Notes under the pieces: generated by a model
Told to the model about the DNA's origin: nothing
Database searches by the model: none
What the model saw: only the letters and a program-made list of their open reading frames with translations
Program-made: the position numbers and the translations under genes
DNA from: Vibrio genomosp. F10 str. ZF-129
GTDB lineage: Bacteria; Pseudomonadota; Gammaproteobacteria; Enterobacterales; Vibrionaceae
DNA: 63,830 nt
Direction: 5' to 3'
NCBI RefSeq assembly: GCF_000287055.2
Contig: NZ_AJYQ02000128.1
Coordinates: 1 to 63,830, forward strand
Shown here: piece after piece, positions 18,096-28,613 of the stretch
Layout of the letters: every line of letters starts with the position of its first letter
Position numbering within the stretch: position 1 is the stretch's first letter

Positions 18096-21000
18096 GTGAA
18101 GCGAATTGTTCCAATATGTGTACTGATAGCAGGTACGTATTCCACATTGGCCACCGCCGCACCTGAGTGGGAAAAGAAAAGTTACTCAGGTGGTGTTCAG
18201 GTGTGTCATGAGCAAATGTTATTTAAATCAAAATGGTGGGCTGGGTCGTATAACGAGCCGAATCCGCAAGGAGCGTTGAGCTCTAATCAAGCAGGATGGG
18301 GGAATGATCCCTGGCTGCCTATTCCAGACTCTAACGAGTGTGGGACAGAGCAAGGCAACCAGGCTCCGATCGCTAATGCAGGTCGAGATCTTAATGTTCA
18401 GTCACCGAAAAGTTCGATTCGTATCGACGGTTCAAACTCATCGGATCCCGATGGTGACACACTCAGTTATGTCTGGACTCAAGTGTCTGGACCAACAGTG
18501 TCTCTCAGTAATGCGAATAAATCAGTAGCATCATTTGCATTACCTGAATTAACAAAGGATACCCAGTATACCTTCCAATTGGTTGTCGATGATGGTCAGA
18601 CCTCCTCTCTCGATCTAGTCAAAGTCACCGGGTTAGCGATGGCGGTCGAGAATACCCCACCCACAGCCAATGCAGGCGCTAATTTAAGCGTCCAATCTCC
18701 GCGTTCCGCGGTAAGTCTTGATGGTTCTGGTTCACAAGATGCGGATGGCGACCCACTCATCTATCGCTGGCAGCAAGTGTCTGGCCCAACGGTGACGCTG
18801 AAGAATTCACAGCAAGCCCAAGCAACATTTGAAATGCCTGAACTGACCAAGGATACCAACTATACCTTCCAACTGACCGTTGATGATGGTGATGTCTCGT
18901 CTAAAGATCAGGTAACGATCACAGGATTGGCTGTGGTGGTAGAGAATACGCCGCCTATAGCAAGTGCAGGCGTTGACCTAAGCGTTCAATCTCCGCGTTC
19001 TTCGGTAAGTCTTGATGGCTCTGGTTCGCAAGATGAAGACGGTGATGATCTGAGTTACCACTGGCAGCAAGTGTCCGGCCCTTCAGTGACGCTGCAGAAC
19101 CCAACACAAGCGATCGCAACATTTGCTCTGCCAGAACTGGAAAAAGATACCGAGTATGGTTTCCAATTGATCGTTGATGACGGTGAAGTCTCATCACAAG
19201 ATCAGATCACGGTGACTGGTTTGGCTAAGGTGATAGAAAATACGCCACCGACTGCGGATGCAGGAACCGATCAAGAAGTTCAGTCTCCAGCTTCTAACGT
19301 GCGCCTTGATGGCGCGGGTTCACAAGATGCAGAGGGTGACGAACTCACTTACCAGTGGCGTCAGCTATCTGGTGATGAAGTGTCACTGAACAATGCAAAT
19401 TCAGCGGTGGCGACCTTCTCTATCCCGGGTCTAACACAAGAATCTCATTATTCGTTTGAGCTAACAGTGAGCGATGGCGAAACAACATCAAAGGATACCG
19501 TTCAAGTTTATGCACTTGCAGAGCTTGAGCAACAAGAGCCCGGCTCTATTGTCATCGAGATGGACCAAGGTGACCTCGGCATTCCGAGTGCTTCTACCTA
19601 CGAGGTCGTTCTAACCTCTCTAACAACTGGAGCGAGTCAACGCTTTGAGATGACAGCTCAGGGTGACCAACAAATTGTAGATTTAGCGCCAGATGAGTAC
19701 CAAGTTTGGATTGAATTTGAAGATGACTACCAACCAATAAACGTACCGCGAGTCATAGCGGTGACAGACGAAAGCCCAATGACACTGGCATTTCGCGTTA
19801 AACCAAGTGTTGACTTAGAAAAACTCTCGACCATTGATGGCGTCGAAGTCAGCACTATCATTGATGGCGTATTTCAGGCGCGTCAAATGACCTGGGGTGA
19901 CGGCTATTTATACGTTGGGTCATCGGCTATATCCGAAGAGAATGGTGCAAGAGGCAACAAAATTTACGCTATTCCTTACGATTATCGTACCGGTTTAGCT
20001 GGGGATCCAGTTATTGTCGCCAGTGGTTTAGTTGAACCACACGGTGTGGCGTTCAAAAACGGAGACCTTTATTTCGCTACGGCGGCTGAACTGTATCGTG
20101 TCAAAGACGTCGCCTCCAATTTAGGCAAACCGTCAGAGCCTGAAAAGCTGATTGATTTGCCAGCAGGTGACGACAACTTCCCCCTCGAACCCGTGGGCTT
20201 ATACTGGCACCAAAAGCATACGCTCAAGTTCAACTCATTCGATAGTAGCGACGAGAACTTATACATTTCTATTGGCTCTCCGTGCAATATTTGTGTGATC
20301 GACGAAGAGGTCAAATACGGCTCAATACTGGCGGTCGACTTAGAGACCCTCAATGTTGATCAAATAGCCGATGGAATCCGAAATACCGTCGGGTTTGACT
20401 GGGATCCAAGATTGGGCGACTTATGGTTTACCGACAATAACCCTCAAAATACCGATGGACACAACACCTATTTCCCAGGTGAAATCAACAAAATATCCGC
20501 AGCCCAGTTAGCAGATAAAGAGATGCCACATTTTGGCTTCCCTTATGTCTCAGGTGAGGACACCCTGTCCATTACCCAAGAGCAAGAAAATGGAACGTCC
20601 GTCTATACCGGTGGTTATGATTATCTGCCACCAGGGGCGATTTACTCAGGCATCCTAATCAAAGACATTGATCCTGCCAATTTCCAAGCACCAGAATTTG
20701 AACTGGAAGCCGGCTCGGCACCATTAGGGTTGACATTCTGGCAGCCAGATGGGACCACGCCAACGAACGGACAAAGCTCGTTTGTGTACGCAACACATGG
20801 CCCAGGCGATGGAAAAAGAGCCGGTTATGAACTGCGTATTATGACATTGGATTCTGAAGGGAAACCTATCTTTGATCGCTCATTGATCACCGGATGGAAA
20901 CAACCTGAGGGCATTTCAGGTAAGCCAGTCGAAATGTTAGTCATGCCAGACAACAGCTTGCTCGTGTCTGACGATGCTGGTAATACGCTATATCGTTTGC

Positions 21001-23459
21001 AATACAACCCAACGTCAGAAGGCCGAATTGAGCTTTCACCGACAAAAGGTGACCTTGCAGAAGACGAAAGTTTAGTTGAAGCCACATTGACCGACAGCAA
21101 CGGCGTAGCAAGACGCTTATACATGTCGCTATCTTCAGGAGGTTACACCATTGATCACCTGGAATACGGTGATTACACCCTATCTATTCCAACACATGAA
21201 GGGTTAGAGCCCACCGAATCTGTTTACCAGATTACCGTGAATCAACAGCAGCCTCTCGGTGAAGTAAGTTGGAGTTATGAAGATGATTCCGGTGACGAAA
21301 AACCGCTCGGCACAGTGACAGTCAATGCACCTGATGCGCCAAGTAATTCAGCGCCGACCATTTTGTTAGAAATGGAGGCAGCAGAAGGGGGCACGGTATA
21401 CATCGATTCAGAATGGGGAGAAGCCACCACAGCCGAGATGAACGTTGGTCAATATACGGTTGATTTCCCATACACCGGAACGGCCATTCCTTCGCCAAAA
21501 CAGCAAGACGTCAATTTGTCGGCTTCAGGTGCGGCACTGAACTGGACGTACACCGAATATGACAACGATGAAGACTACTTTAATGCCGTTATGGAAGGGG
21601 AATGTTCAGGGTGTCACAACGGAGGCAACTTCGCCCCTGATCTCTCTGAAGGCCCATCAACAGGTCTGATTGAAAACTATTACGACAACCCGAATATTAT
21701 TGCCGATAAAATTGCAGCGATGACAGACATGCCAGGAGTCACCTGTGATTCCACATGCCAAGAAACATTGGCCCGTTATCTTGAAGACGACCTTTGGGGA
21801 GATGCGTTACCCAACATTGTTGATAGTGCAGAAGTCTACGGCAGTCGTCACTTACGCTTGCTCGGACAGTCTGAATACATCAACACAGTGAACGATTTGT
21901 TCGACGTTGAGATCGATAAATCCTCATTACCATCGGATGATAAAGAACAAGAAGGTTCGCTCTATGGCAACGCAGGCGAGTTTGGGTATCTATCGAGCGA
22001 CAAAATGAACAGCTACCTAAACGCGGCGGTGTACGTCCAAGAAAATATGGACATTTACGCACTGAGTCAGTGTAAAAGTGGCAGTGGCGGCAATACCCCT
22101 GAATGGAACCCAAGCCAAACCTATGTGGCCGGTGACATGGCGGTTGATGACGGCAAAGTTTATCTTGCAAACTGGTGGACAACAGGTAATCCGCCGAAAG
22201 AAAACTCAGCCCCTTATGGCCAACCGTGGACCTATGTCGAAGATTTTGAGGCTGGCGACCCTGACTGCCTGGAAAACTGGTACTGGGAAACCGCTGAGAG
22301 AATGTTCAAGCGTCCTCTCACTGAAACCGATAAAGCCTTGTATCCAGCCAGCGACATTGAGCTGAGTTTGGCTAAGATCCTCGTGTCGCCGCACTTCCTT
22401 TACCGAAGAGAAGGGGGGCACCTTAATGATGAAGGCAATTATCACCTCAATGCGTATGAGTTAGCGAACGTAATTTCTTATACCGTACTCGGCTCTGTGC
22501 CTGATGAAGAGTTGTGGTCAACCGCGAAAGACGGCAGTTTGATCCGCTCAGACGTATTAGGGCAACAAATTGATCGCTTGTTATCAACCCCACAAGCTTA
22601 CGAGCAATTTGCCAACTTTATGATGCAGACTCTAGAGTTTGACGAAGAACGCGTTGTCGTTGACCGAGAGGGCATGTCTGAAGATGTGGGTGAAGCCATG
22701 CTGGATGAGTTTACAACGTACATTCGCGAAACCGTATTTGGTGAAGAAATGGGGCGTTTTTCAGACCTGATGGCTTACGAGAATACGTACGTCAATCAAG
22801 TGCTGGCTAACCATTACGGATTCAAAGGCAGCTTTAATTCTGGTTTCAAAGAAACAGCAATACCGAATGAACGTGGTCAAGGGCTACTCAGTCTCGGGGC
22901 GATTGCTGTGGCATACAGTACCGATGAACAAACGCGTCTTATTCCGCGCGGAAAAATGGTTCAGCATTCATTACTCGGTTGGGAGCAGGCCATACCTTCT
23001 GGCGCAGCCCCAGACGACATAGTGAACGACACCTCAACCAAAGATTTCTGGACTCAAGCGACAGGGCCATCGACTGAATGTTGGGTATGTCACGAGAAAA
23101 TGAATGATGTGGGTTTTGCCTATGACGTACTGGATAAAACAGGACGTTACCGCGCTTACGAAGATTACACCTCCGTACACGGTGAAGTGTTTAACAATGT
23201 CGCGCTTGATACTCAAGGCACATTGATTGATGTTGATGGAACCGATACACAGTTCGATGATCTAGAAGACATATCACTCTATTTGGCAAACAGCGAACAG
23301 GCTAAGCAAGCCTTTGTTAAAAACTACATCTCTTACACATTGGGTGAAGCGTCAGTAAGATTCGCACCCTTATACCCTGAATACGCTTCGTTTGAGCAGT
23401 TCAAACAGCTAATGAAGGATTTACTAATGTCGACCACCGTTATTGAGCGTGAGGAGTAA
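18096..23459 (+). CDS. Giant PKD / propeller / cytochrome c / DUF1592-family protein with chitin-binding modules
   Basis: A 1787-aa secreted protein; GTG start with AATGGAG upstream. Order: signal peptide (about 1-21); a CBM5/12-like stretch with SKWWAGSYN (about 40-80); four PKD/K319-type repeats of about 97 aa (90-475) each opening PP(or AP).A.AG; a carboxypeptidase-regulatory-like domain; a sorbosone-dehydrogenase/NHL-like propeller (about 590-1000); a heme-binding CSGCH at about 1170; DUF1587; a CBM5/12 insertion (TYVAGDMAVDDGKVYLANWW, about 1340-1390); then DUF1595, DUF1592 and DUF1588 with a second CWVCH at about 1662, and DUF1585. DUF1592/1588/1585 sets are typical of Planctomycetes and usually pair with DUF1552, which is the next gene. 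I infer a chitin-bound, surface or periplasmic redox enzyme; the substrate is unknown. Confidence 0.85.
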   Translation: MKRIVPICVLIAGTYSTLATAAPEWEKKSYSGGVQVCHEQMLFKSKWWAGSYNEPNPQGALSSNQAGWGNDPWLPIPDSNECGTEQGNQAPIANAGRDLNVQSPKSSIRIDGSNSSDPDGDTLSYVWTQVSGPTVSLSNANKSVASFALPELTKDTQYTFQLVVDDGQTSSLDLVKVTGLAMAVENTPPTANAGANLSVQSPRSAVSLDGSGSQDADGDPLIYRWQQVSGPTVTLKNSQQAQATFEMPELTKDTNYTFQLTVDDGDVSSKDQVTITGLAVVVENTPPIASAGVDLSVQSPRSSVSLDGSGSQDEDGDDLSYHWQQVSGPSVTLQNPTQAIATFALPELEKDTEYGFQLIVDDGEVSSQDQITVTGLAKVIENTPPTADAGTDQEVQSPASNVRLDGAGSQDAEGDELTYQWRQLSGDEVSLNNANSAVATFSIPGLTQESHYSFELTVSDGETTSKDTVQVYALAELEQQEPGSIVIEMDQGDLGIPSASTYEVVLTSLTTGASQRFEMTAQGDQQIVDLAPDEYQVWIEFEDDYQPINVPRVIAVTDESPMTLAFRVKPSVDLEKLSTIDGVEVSTIIDGVFQARQMTWGDGYLYVGSSAISEENGARGNKIYAIPYDYRTGLAGDPVIVASGLVEPHGVAFKNGDLYFATAAELYRVKDVASNLGKPSEPEKLIDLPAGDDNFPLEPVGLYWHQKHTLKFNSFDSSDENLYISIGSPCNICVIDEEVKYGSILAVDLETLNVDQIADGIRNTVGFDWDPRLGDLWFTDNNPQNTDGHNTYFPGEINKISAAQLADKEMPHFGFPYVSGEDTLSITQEQENGTSVYTGGYDYLPPGAIYSGILIKDIDPANFQAPEFELEAGSAPLGLTFWQPDGTTPTNGQSSFVYATHGPGDGKRAGYELRIMTLDSEGKPIFDRSLITGWKQPEGISGKPVEMLVMPDNSLLVSDDAGNTLYRLQYNPTSEGRIELSPTKGDLAEDESLVEATLTDSNGVARRLYMSLSSGGYTIDHLEYGDYTLSIPTHEGLEPTESVYQITVNQQQPLGEVSWSYEDDSGDEKPLGTVTVNAPDAPSNSAPTILLEMEAAEGGTVYIDSEWGEATTAEMNVGQYTVDFPYTGTAIPSPKQQDVNLSASGAALNWTYTEYDNDEDYFNAVMEGECSGCHNGGNFAPDLSEGPSTGLIENYYDNPNIIADKIAAMTDMPGVTCDSTCQETLARYLEDDLWGDALPNIVDSAEVYGSRHLRLLGQSEYINTVNDLFDVEIDKSSLPSDDKEQEGSLYGNAGEFGYLSSDKMNSYLNAAVYVQENMDIYALSQCKSGSGGNTPEWNPSQTYVAGDMAVDDGKVYLANWWTTGNPPKENSAPYGQPWTYVEDFEAGDPDCLENWYWETAERMFKRPLTETDKALYPASDIELSLAKILVSPHFLYRREGGHLNDEGNYHLNAYELANVISYTVLGSVPDEELWSTAKDGSLIRSDVLGQQIDRLLSTPQAYEQFANFMMQTLEFDEERVVVDREGMSEDVGEAMLDEFTTYIRETVFGEEMGRFSDLMAYENTYVNQVLANHYGFKGSFNSGFKETAIPNERGQGLLSLGAIAVAYSTDEQTRLIPRGKMVQHSLLGWEQAIPSGAAPDDIVNDTSTKDFWTQATGPSTECWVCHEKMNDVGFAYDVLDKTGRYRAYEDYTSVHGEVFNNVALDTQGTLIDVDGTDTQFDDLEDISLYLANSEQAKQAFVKNYISYTLGEASVRFAPLYPEYASFEQFKQLMKDLLMSTTVIEREE

Positions 23460-23463
23460 TAAA

Positions 23464-24684
23464 ATGACTAAATTAACGACGGTATCAAGACGTTCATTTC
23501 TAAAAGCCTCTGTCTTTGCAGGAATGGGGGTAGGGTTAGCGAAATTCTCTACCCAATCTTTTGCTTCTAATGGCAGTGCGAGTGGTAATGCAAGCAAATT
23601 CATCTTTGTCAATTTTTCCGATGGCTACCCAAGGGGAACTTGGCATCCGACTGGCAATTCAGGCGGGCTGACAATGAACGCCTGTACTGAGGGGCTAGAA
23701 GCGTATAAAAACGACATCGTGTTTTTAGCCGGATGCCGAAGCGAAGGCGGCACAGGGCACAGTGGTTACAATGGCGTATGGCAAGAAGAAAGCGGCCAAG
23801 GCTCGATTGATGTGCATTTTGAATCGGTTTACGCACAAGGCATGCCCAAACGAGCACTGCGCCTGGGTGTCGACACCAAATACTGGGGGCACGGTGGGTT
23901 AGTGACCAGCCGTTCGGTTAATGGCAGCGGTTTAGTGCATAACGATGATCCTAATGCCATATTTTCAGAGCTTTATGGCTCACAGGAAGGAAATCAAGAC
24001 CCAGTCGAACAACGTAAGCTTGCGTTATTGAGCAGTTACTTAGAAGACGTGGCTCATTTAAGCGACAACCTAGGAGGGCTTGAACAACGTAAGCTAGATA
24101 CCTACAGCCAGGCGACAACACAAACCAAGCAAGAGTTAGAAAACGCCCTAACGGACACAGGGCAATGCTCGACCAGTTTGTACATGAGTGACAGTTATGG
24201 CCGAGACAAAACCGCAGATTTGCAGGTTGCCAACGCCGCCATGGCGTTATCGTGTGGTAAAACCAATATCGTGTCGTTGCAGCTGGGCACATCGAACGAT
24301 TCCAAGGTCGTGGAAACCGTCAGTACTACGCCGCCACATTCCGCCTCGCATTATGGTTCTGCTAGCCTGAAGCAAACCTACATTGCACACAGGCAGTGGT
24401 ATGTGAGTAAAGTGACTCGGTTGATTGAACACTTAAAATTGATGGGCGTCTATGATGATTGCATCATTTATGTCACCTCAGAAATGGACGACGGACAAGC
24501 CCATAGCTCAAACGACTTGCCTTGCATGTTGATTGGCGGAAAAAATTCCAAGCTAGTCACCCAAAACGGCGGACGGATCATCCGTAACGTTGGGGCAATA
24601 GGCCAGGTATTGTCATCAATGGCTTCTGCGTATGGAGTGCAAACCCCGTATCAAAGCCCGGTGATCAACGATTTGTTTGTTTGA
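23464..24684 (+). CDS. Tat-exported DUF1552 protein
   Basis: A 406-aa protein. The start at ATG 23464 follows GAGGAG at 23450-23455 and leaves four bases after the previous stop, so the two form an operon; the open frame also extends to 23443 but that Met lies before the RBS. Twin-arginine signal SRRSFLKASVFAGMGVGLA, cleavage near SFASNG. The remainder matches DUF1552 (FVNFSDGYPRGTWHP, GCRSEGGTGHSGYNGVW, then the late YVTSEMDDGQAHSSNDLPC), related in fold to sulfatase/phosphatase-like DUF1501 proteins. Tat export implies folding in the cytoplasm, perhaps with a cofactor. Partnership with the DUF1592-type protein is the known genomic association; its reaction is not known. Confidence 0.85.
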   Translation: MTKLTTVSRRSFLKASVFAGMGVGLAKFSTQSFASNGSASGNASKFIFVNFSDGYPRGTWHPTGNSGGLTMNACTEGLEAYKNDIVFLAGCRSEGGTGHSGYNGVWQEESGQGSIDVHFESVYAQGMPKRALRLGVDTKYWGHGGLVTSRSVNGSGLVHNDDPNAIFSELYGSQEGNQDPVEQRKLALLSSYLEDVAHLSDNLGGLEQRKLDTYSQATTQTKQELENALTDTGQCSTSLYMSDSYGRDKTADLQVANAAMALSCGKTNIVSLQLGTSNDSKVVETVSTTPPHSASHYGSASLKQTYIAHRQWYVSKVTRLIEHLKLMGVYDDCIIYVTSEMDDGQAHSSNDLPCMLIGGKNSKLVTQNGGRIIRNVGAIGQVLSSMASAYGVQTPYQSPVINDLFV

Positions 24685-24801
24685 AACCAATAAGGTAGGA
24701 GGAAAGTAACTAAACAACAATACGTTAGGTATCGTAAGAGAACTCAAGTCTAGCACTGAAAAAGCGAGCTCTGAAACCTCTAGCTCTAATATAACCAACC
24801 A

Positions 24802-24839
24802 TAAAGTGGGCATGTCATAACGACATGCCCACTTTTTTT
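24802..24839 (+). terminator. Rho-independent terminator after DUF1552 gene
   Basis: Stem AAAGTGGGCATGTC / GACATGCCCACTTT with loop ATAAC and a run of seven T. Confidence 0.93.
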
Positions 24840-24958
24840 CCTCACATTTTTCCCTCACATTCGGCTCACATCTATCCAGAGTAACGCGTTGTTTCATCGC
24901 TTTAGCGTTATCGGCCTGCGAAAATTCCGCCTAATAAATAATGAAGGAAACACAAAGA

Positions 24959-27900
24959 ATGCGCCCACGATTACTGTCCCCATTGATGGCATTGTTGCTA
25001 TTAACCGCCTGTGGCACAGAGAGCAATAAAGGGTTGCCTACCCAGCAACAAAGTACTCCAGATGCTTATTCAGACAACGATGCTTATTCAGACAACGATG
25101 CTTATGCAGACAGCGATGGTGATGGCGAAAGTAATTCCAATGAAATTTCAAACGGAACCAACCCAAACGACGCCAATGACCCTATTCAAGGTGGAGACTC
25201 TGATCATGATGGAGACGGAAACCAGAATGGCGTTGATCCAGACTACTCACCAGAACTCGACAGTGACAACGACGGTGTGACTGACGGCAACGAATACGAA
25301 AACGGGTCTAACCCACTCGACCCCAACGACCCGCTGCCAGGTGGCGGAGAAGACCATGATGGCGATGACATACCCAATGGCAGTGACGCAGACTACTTGC
25401 CAAATAACGATGAAGACAACGATGGAGTATCCAACGGCCATGAATATGAAAATGGCAGCGACCCACTTAACCCCAACGATCCGCTTATAGGCGGTGGGCA
25501 CGACCTAGACGGTGACGGCGTCACAAATGGGGCTGACTCAGACTATAACCCCGACGGCGATACGGATAACGACGGCCTCACCAACGAAACAGAATATGGG
25601 CAGGGAAGCGATCCTCTTGATGCAAATAGCCCCATTGCGGGTGGCAACATGGATCATGATAGCGATGGCACACCGAATGGCGCTGATCCCGATTACAACT
25701 TACAGGTCGATACTGATGGGGATGGCTGGACAGACAACGAAGAAGTAGAAAATGGATTTAATGCCAACGATTCACATAACCCAGTGATGGGTGGACATGG
25801 AGATTTAGATGGAGATGGTATTAAAAACGGTCGAGATCCTGACTATTCTGAGCTGGGAGATGCCGATAGAGATGGCCTTACCAATGGCTCTGAATATCAA
25901 AACAACACAGACCCGAACGACGCTAACGACCCTGTGGCAGGAGGTGACAGCGACCTGGACGGTGATGGTACTCCAAATGGTGCCGACACTGATTATGAAC
26001 CCGAGGGGGATGCTGATGGCGACGGGCATAGCAACGAGCTGGAATATATTGAGACGAATAATCCCCTAAACCCGAACGTCCCTGTTCTGGCGGGCGATCA
26101 GGACCTAGATGGTAATGGTGTCGTTAATGGCGTGGATGTGGATTACAACGCCAATGCCGATGCCGATGGTGATGGCCTCAGTAACTGGGTTGAATACCGA
26201 GATGGATCAGACCCCGTTAATTCCAACCACCCCGTATTTGCGGGCGAGCAGGATATTGATAGTGATGGCATCGTCAATGGCACCGACGCTGATTATCACG
26301 GTGATCACGACTTTGATGGCGATGGCTATTCAAACGAAACTGAATATCGTGATGGATCCGATCCCACCGATCCCAACAGCCCTATCGCGGGTGGCGCGCA
26401 AGATGACGACAAAGATGGTACCCCAAATGGCGCCGACCCAGATTATAACCCCGCCGCCGACAGTGATGGTGACGGCCAAACCAATGGCGCAGAAAACATG
26501 TCGGGCACGGATCCGGTCAACCCCAATGATCCCGTTATGGGCGGCGCTCAAGACATCGATGGCGATGGGATCGCTAATGGTGTCGATCCTGACTACCAGG
26601 CGGATGCCGACGACGACAGCGATGGACACAGTAACGACACAGAATACGGTTCAGGCACCAACCCGAGTAACCCAAACGACCCGTTAGTGGGTGGGGACCA
26701 AGATCTCGATGGTGACGACACCGTTAATGGAATCGATTCCGATTACAGCGCGAGTGGTGATGCTGATAACGATGGCATCAGCAATGAACACGAATACGGC
26801 CAAGGTACTAACCCAGCCAACCCAAACGATCCGGTTCCCTTTGGTGACCAAGACCTAGATGGTGATGGGGCCGTTAACGGCACCGACCCAGACTACGCCC
26901 CGGGCAATGACAGTGATGGCGATGGCCTAAGCAACGAAGACGAATATACATCGGGTACGACCCCTTCAGATGCAAACGACCCAATCTATGCCGGTGACCG
27001 AGATTTAGACGGCGACGGAGCGGTGAATGGCATCGACGAAGACTACCAAGCCAGCGGTGATTTCGATGGCGATGGCCTAATGAACGAAGAGGAATACCAG
27101 TCAGGCAGCAACCCAGCTGATCCCAATGACCCAATCGTTGGGGGCGCGCAAGATTTGGACAACGATGGAGAACCTAACGGCATTGACCCAGACTACACCC
27201 CAGCCCACGATACCGATGGGGATGGCCTAACGAACGAAGCCGAATACACCGATGGAACAGATCCATCAAATGGTAACGACCCGGTGGTGGGTGGAAATGG
27301 AGACAACGACAACGACGGCATACCCAATGGGATTGATCCAGATTACAGCGCCAGCGCCGACGCAGACGGCGACGGTTTAACCAATGGCGAGGAAACCACC
27401 GCGGGCAGTGACCCACTGGATGGCAACTCCCCGATTTATGCAGGTAATAGCGATGTGGACGGTGATACCATCCCCAACGGAGTGGATGAACATTACGATC
27501 CGAATGCCGATCAAGACGGTGATGGCCTCACTAATGAACAGGAATATATCGAAGGCAGTGACCCAACCAACCCGAACGACCCCGTTTATGCAGGGAACGA
27601 AGACCTCGACGCAGACGGTATCCCCAATGGTGTTGATGAAGATTACCTTCCCACTAACGATGGCGATGGCGATGGCTTTAGCAATGGCGAAGAATACGGC
27701 GCAGGCTCCGACCCGGCAGATGCCAATAACCCGGTATTCGCGGGAAACGAAGATTTAGATGACGATGGCGACCCCAATGGCATCGACGACGATTACAGCC
27801 CTTCTAGCGATGAGGACAGTGATGGTCAAAGTAACCAAACCGAGTATCAAAATGATGGGAACCCGACCGATCCAAACATCCCACTTTACGCAGGAAATCA

Positions 27901-28474
27901 AGATCTGGATGGCGACGGTACGGTCAATGGTGCGGATACCGACTACAATGCATCGGGAGATTTTGATGGTGATGGCATTCAAAACGAGGCGGAGTATCAG
28001 CAAGGCAGCGATCCCGCCGACCCTAACAGCCCGATTATACAAGGCAATGAAGATTCCGATGGCGATGGTATTCCCAATGGTGCCGACCCAGATGTAAACC
28101 CTGGTTCTGATGCCGCTGGGGATGCTGACGGGGATGGGGTGTCCAACCTCGACGAATACAACCAAGGCAGCGACCCATTGGTCAAGAACGTGCCGACATT
28201 GACACAGTTTGATATGTCTAAATCAGCGATCCAACCAGGAGAGAGCGTTGGGGCTACGTATACCTGGGATCAAAACCAAGGCGCTCCTGGGGAAAAAGTG
28301 TTGTACCAATGGAAAACGCCCAATGGGTCAGTGCTATTAAAAGGAAAGGCGAGCGGCGGCGTTATTCCCAATTTTACGTTGAGTGAAATAGGGATTTACA
28401 CGCTGTTAGTGACACCTTCAAACAGTGCCAACATCAACGGCCCGTCGCTTGCTGGCAACATAAAGGTCGAATAG
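24959..28474 (+). CDS. Surface lipoprotein with 20 TSP3-like 50-aa calcium-binding repeats
   Basis: The start is ATG 24959, nine bases after AAGGAA; ATG 24941 lacks an RBS. Signal MRPRLLSPLMALLLLTAC ends in lipobox LTAC. After a short DAYSDN tandem, 20 nearly regular repeats of exactly 50 residues (31 plus 19) run to about residue 1070, plus a partial 21st. Each has two DxDxDG loops: D.DGDGLTN..EY..GSDP.DPNDP..GG and D.DGDG..NG.D.DY. The aspartates should bind calcium as in thrombospondin type 3 repeats, giving a long calcium-stiffened stalk. The last 90 residues (ALTQFDMSKSAIQPGESV type) form an Ig-like domain. It may present an adhesive tip or link the surface redox proteins encoded upstream. 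Its smaller relative is at 34219-36051. Confidence 0.85.
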   Translation: MRPRLLSPLMALLLLTACGTESNKGLPTQQQSTPDAYSDNDAYSDNDAYADSDGDGESNSNEISNGTNPNDANDPIQGGDSDHDGDGNQNGVDPDYSPELDSDNDGVTDGNEYENGSNPLDPNDPLPGGGEDHDGDDIPNGSDADYLPNNDEDNDGVSNGHEYENGSDPLNPNDPLIGGGHDLDGDGVTNGADSDYNPDGDTDNDGLTNETEYGQGSDPLDANSPIAGGNMDHDSDGTPNGADPDYNLQVDTDGDGWTDNEEVENGFNANDSHNPVMGGHGDLDGDGIKNGRDPDYSELGDADRDGLTNGSEYQNNTDPNDANDPVAGGDSDLDGDGTPNGADTDYEPEGDADGDGHSNELEYIETNNPLNPNVPVLAGDQDLDGNGVVNGVDVDYNANADADGDGLSNWVEYRDGSDPVNSNHPVFAGEQDIDSDGIVNGTDADYHGDHDFDGDGYSNETEYRDGSDPTDPNSPIAGGAQDDDKDGTPNGADPDYNPAADSDGDGQTNGAENMSGTDPVNPNDPVMGGAQDIDGDGIANGVDPDYQADADDDSDGHSNDTEYGSGTNPSNPNDPLVGGDQDLDGDDTVNGIDSDYSASGDADNDGISNEHEYGQGTNPANPNDPVPFGDQDLDGDGAVNGTDPDYAPGNDSDGDGLSNEDEYTSGTTPSDANDPIYAGDRDLDGDGAVNGIDEDYQASGDFDGDGLMNEEEYQSGSNPADPNDPIVGGAQDLDNDGEPNGIDPDYTPAHDTDGDGLTNEAEYTDGTDPSNGNDPVVGGNGDNDNDGIPNGIDPDYSASADADGDGLTNGEETTAGSDPLDGNSPIYAGNSDVDGDTIPNGVDEHYDPNADQDGDGLTNEQEYIEGSDPTNPNDPVYAGNEDLDADGIPNGVDEDYLPTNDGDGDGFSNGEEYGAGSDPADANNPVFAGNEDLDDDGDPNGIDDDYSPSSDEDSDGQSNQTEYQNDGNPTDPNIPLYAGNQDLDGDGTVNGADTDYNASGDFDGDGIQNEAEYQQGSDPADPNSPIIQGNEDSDGDGIPNGADPDVNPGSDAAGDADGDGVSNLDEYNQGSDPLVKNVPTLTQFDMSKSAIQPGESVGATYTWDQNQGAPGEKVLYQWKTPNGSVLLKGKASGGVIPNFTLSEIGIYTLLVTPSNSANINGPSLAGNIKVE
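25061..25114 (+). repeat. In-frame 18-bp tandem repeat x3 in the lipoprotein gene
   Basis: Units at 25061-25078, 25079-25096 (identical) and 25097-25114 (two changes) encode DAYSDN, DAYSDN and DAYADS just after the lipobox. Confidence 0.9.
25103..28170 (+). repeat. 150-bp protein-coding tandem repeat array, about 20 units
   Basis: The 50-aa repeats correspond to 150-bp units in perfect register but with much synonymous and amino-acid divergence, so the array is old rather than freshly expanded. The end coordinates are approximate. Confidence 0.75.
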
Positions 28475-28477
28475 GCC

Positions 28478-28613
28478 ATTGTTATTTGCAACTCATCGTT
28501 ATTTGCAAATAATCGTTATTTAGGAATGATTGTTATTAAAGAATAATGGTTACTTGAGAGTGATGGTTACTTGAGAGTGATTGTTACTTAAGAATGATTG
28601 TTGTCTTAAAAGA
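28478..28613. repeat. 17-bp degenerate tandem repeat x8
   Basis: Eight back-to-back 17-base units (consensus ATTGTTACTTGAGAATG), with the copies at 28546-28562 and 28563-28579 identical. It begins four bases after the lipoprotein stop and fills much of the spacer to the regulator gene. No terminator hairpin is obvious. Confidence 0.9.
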
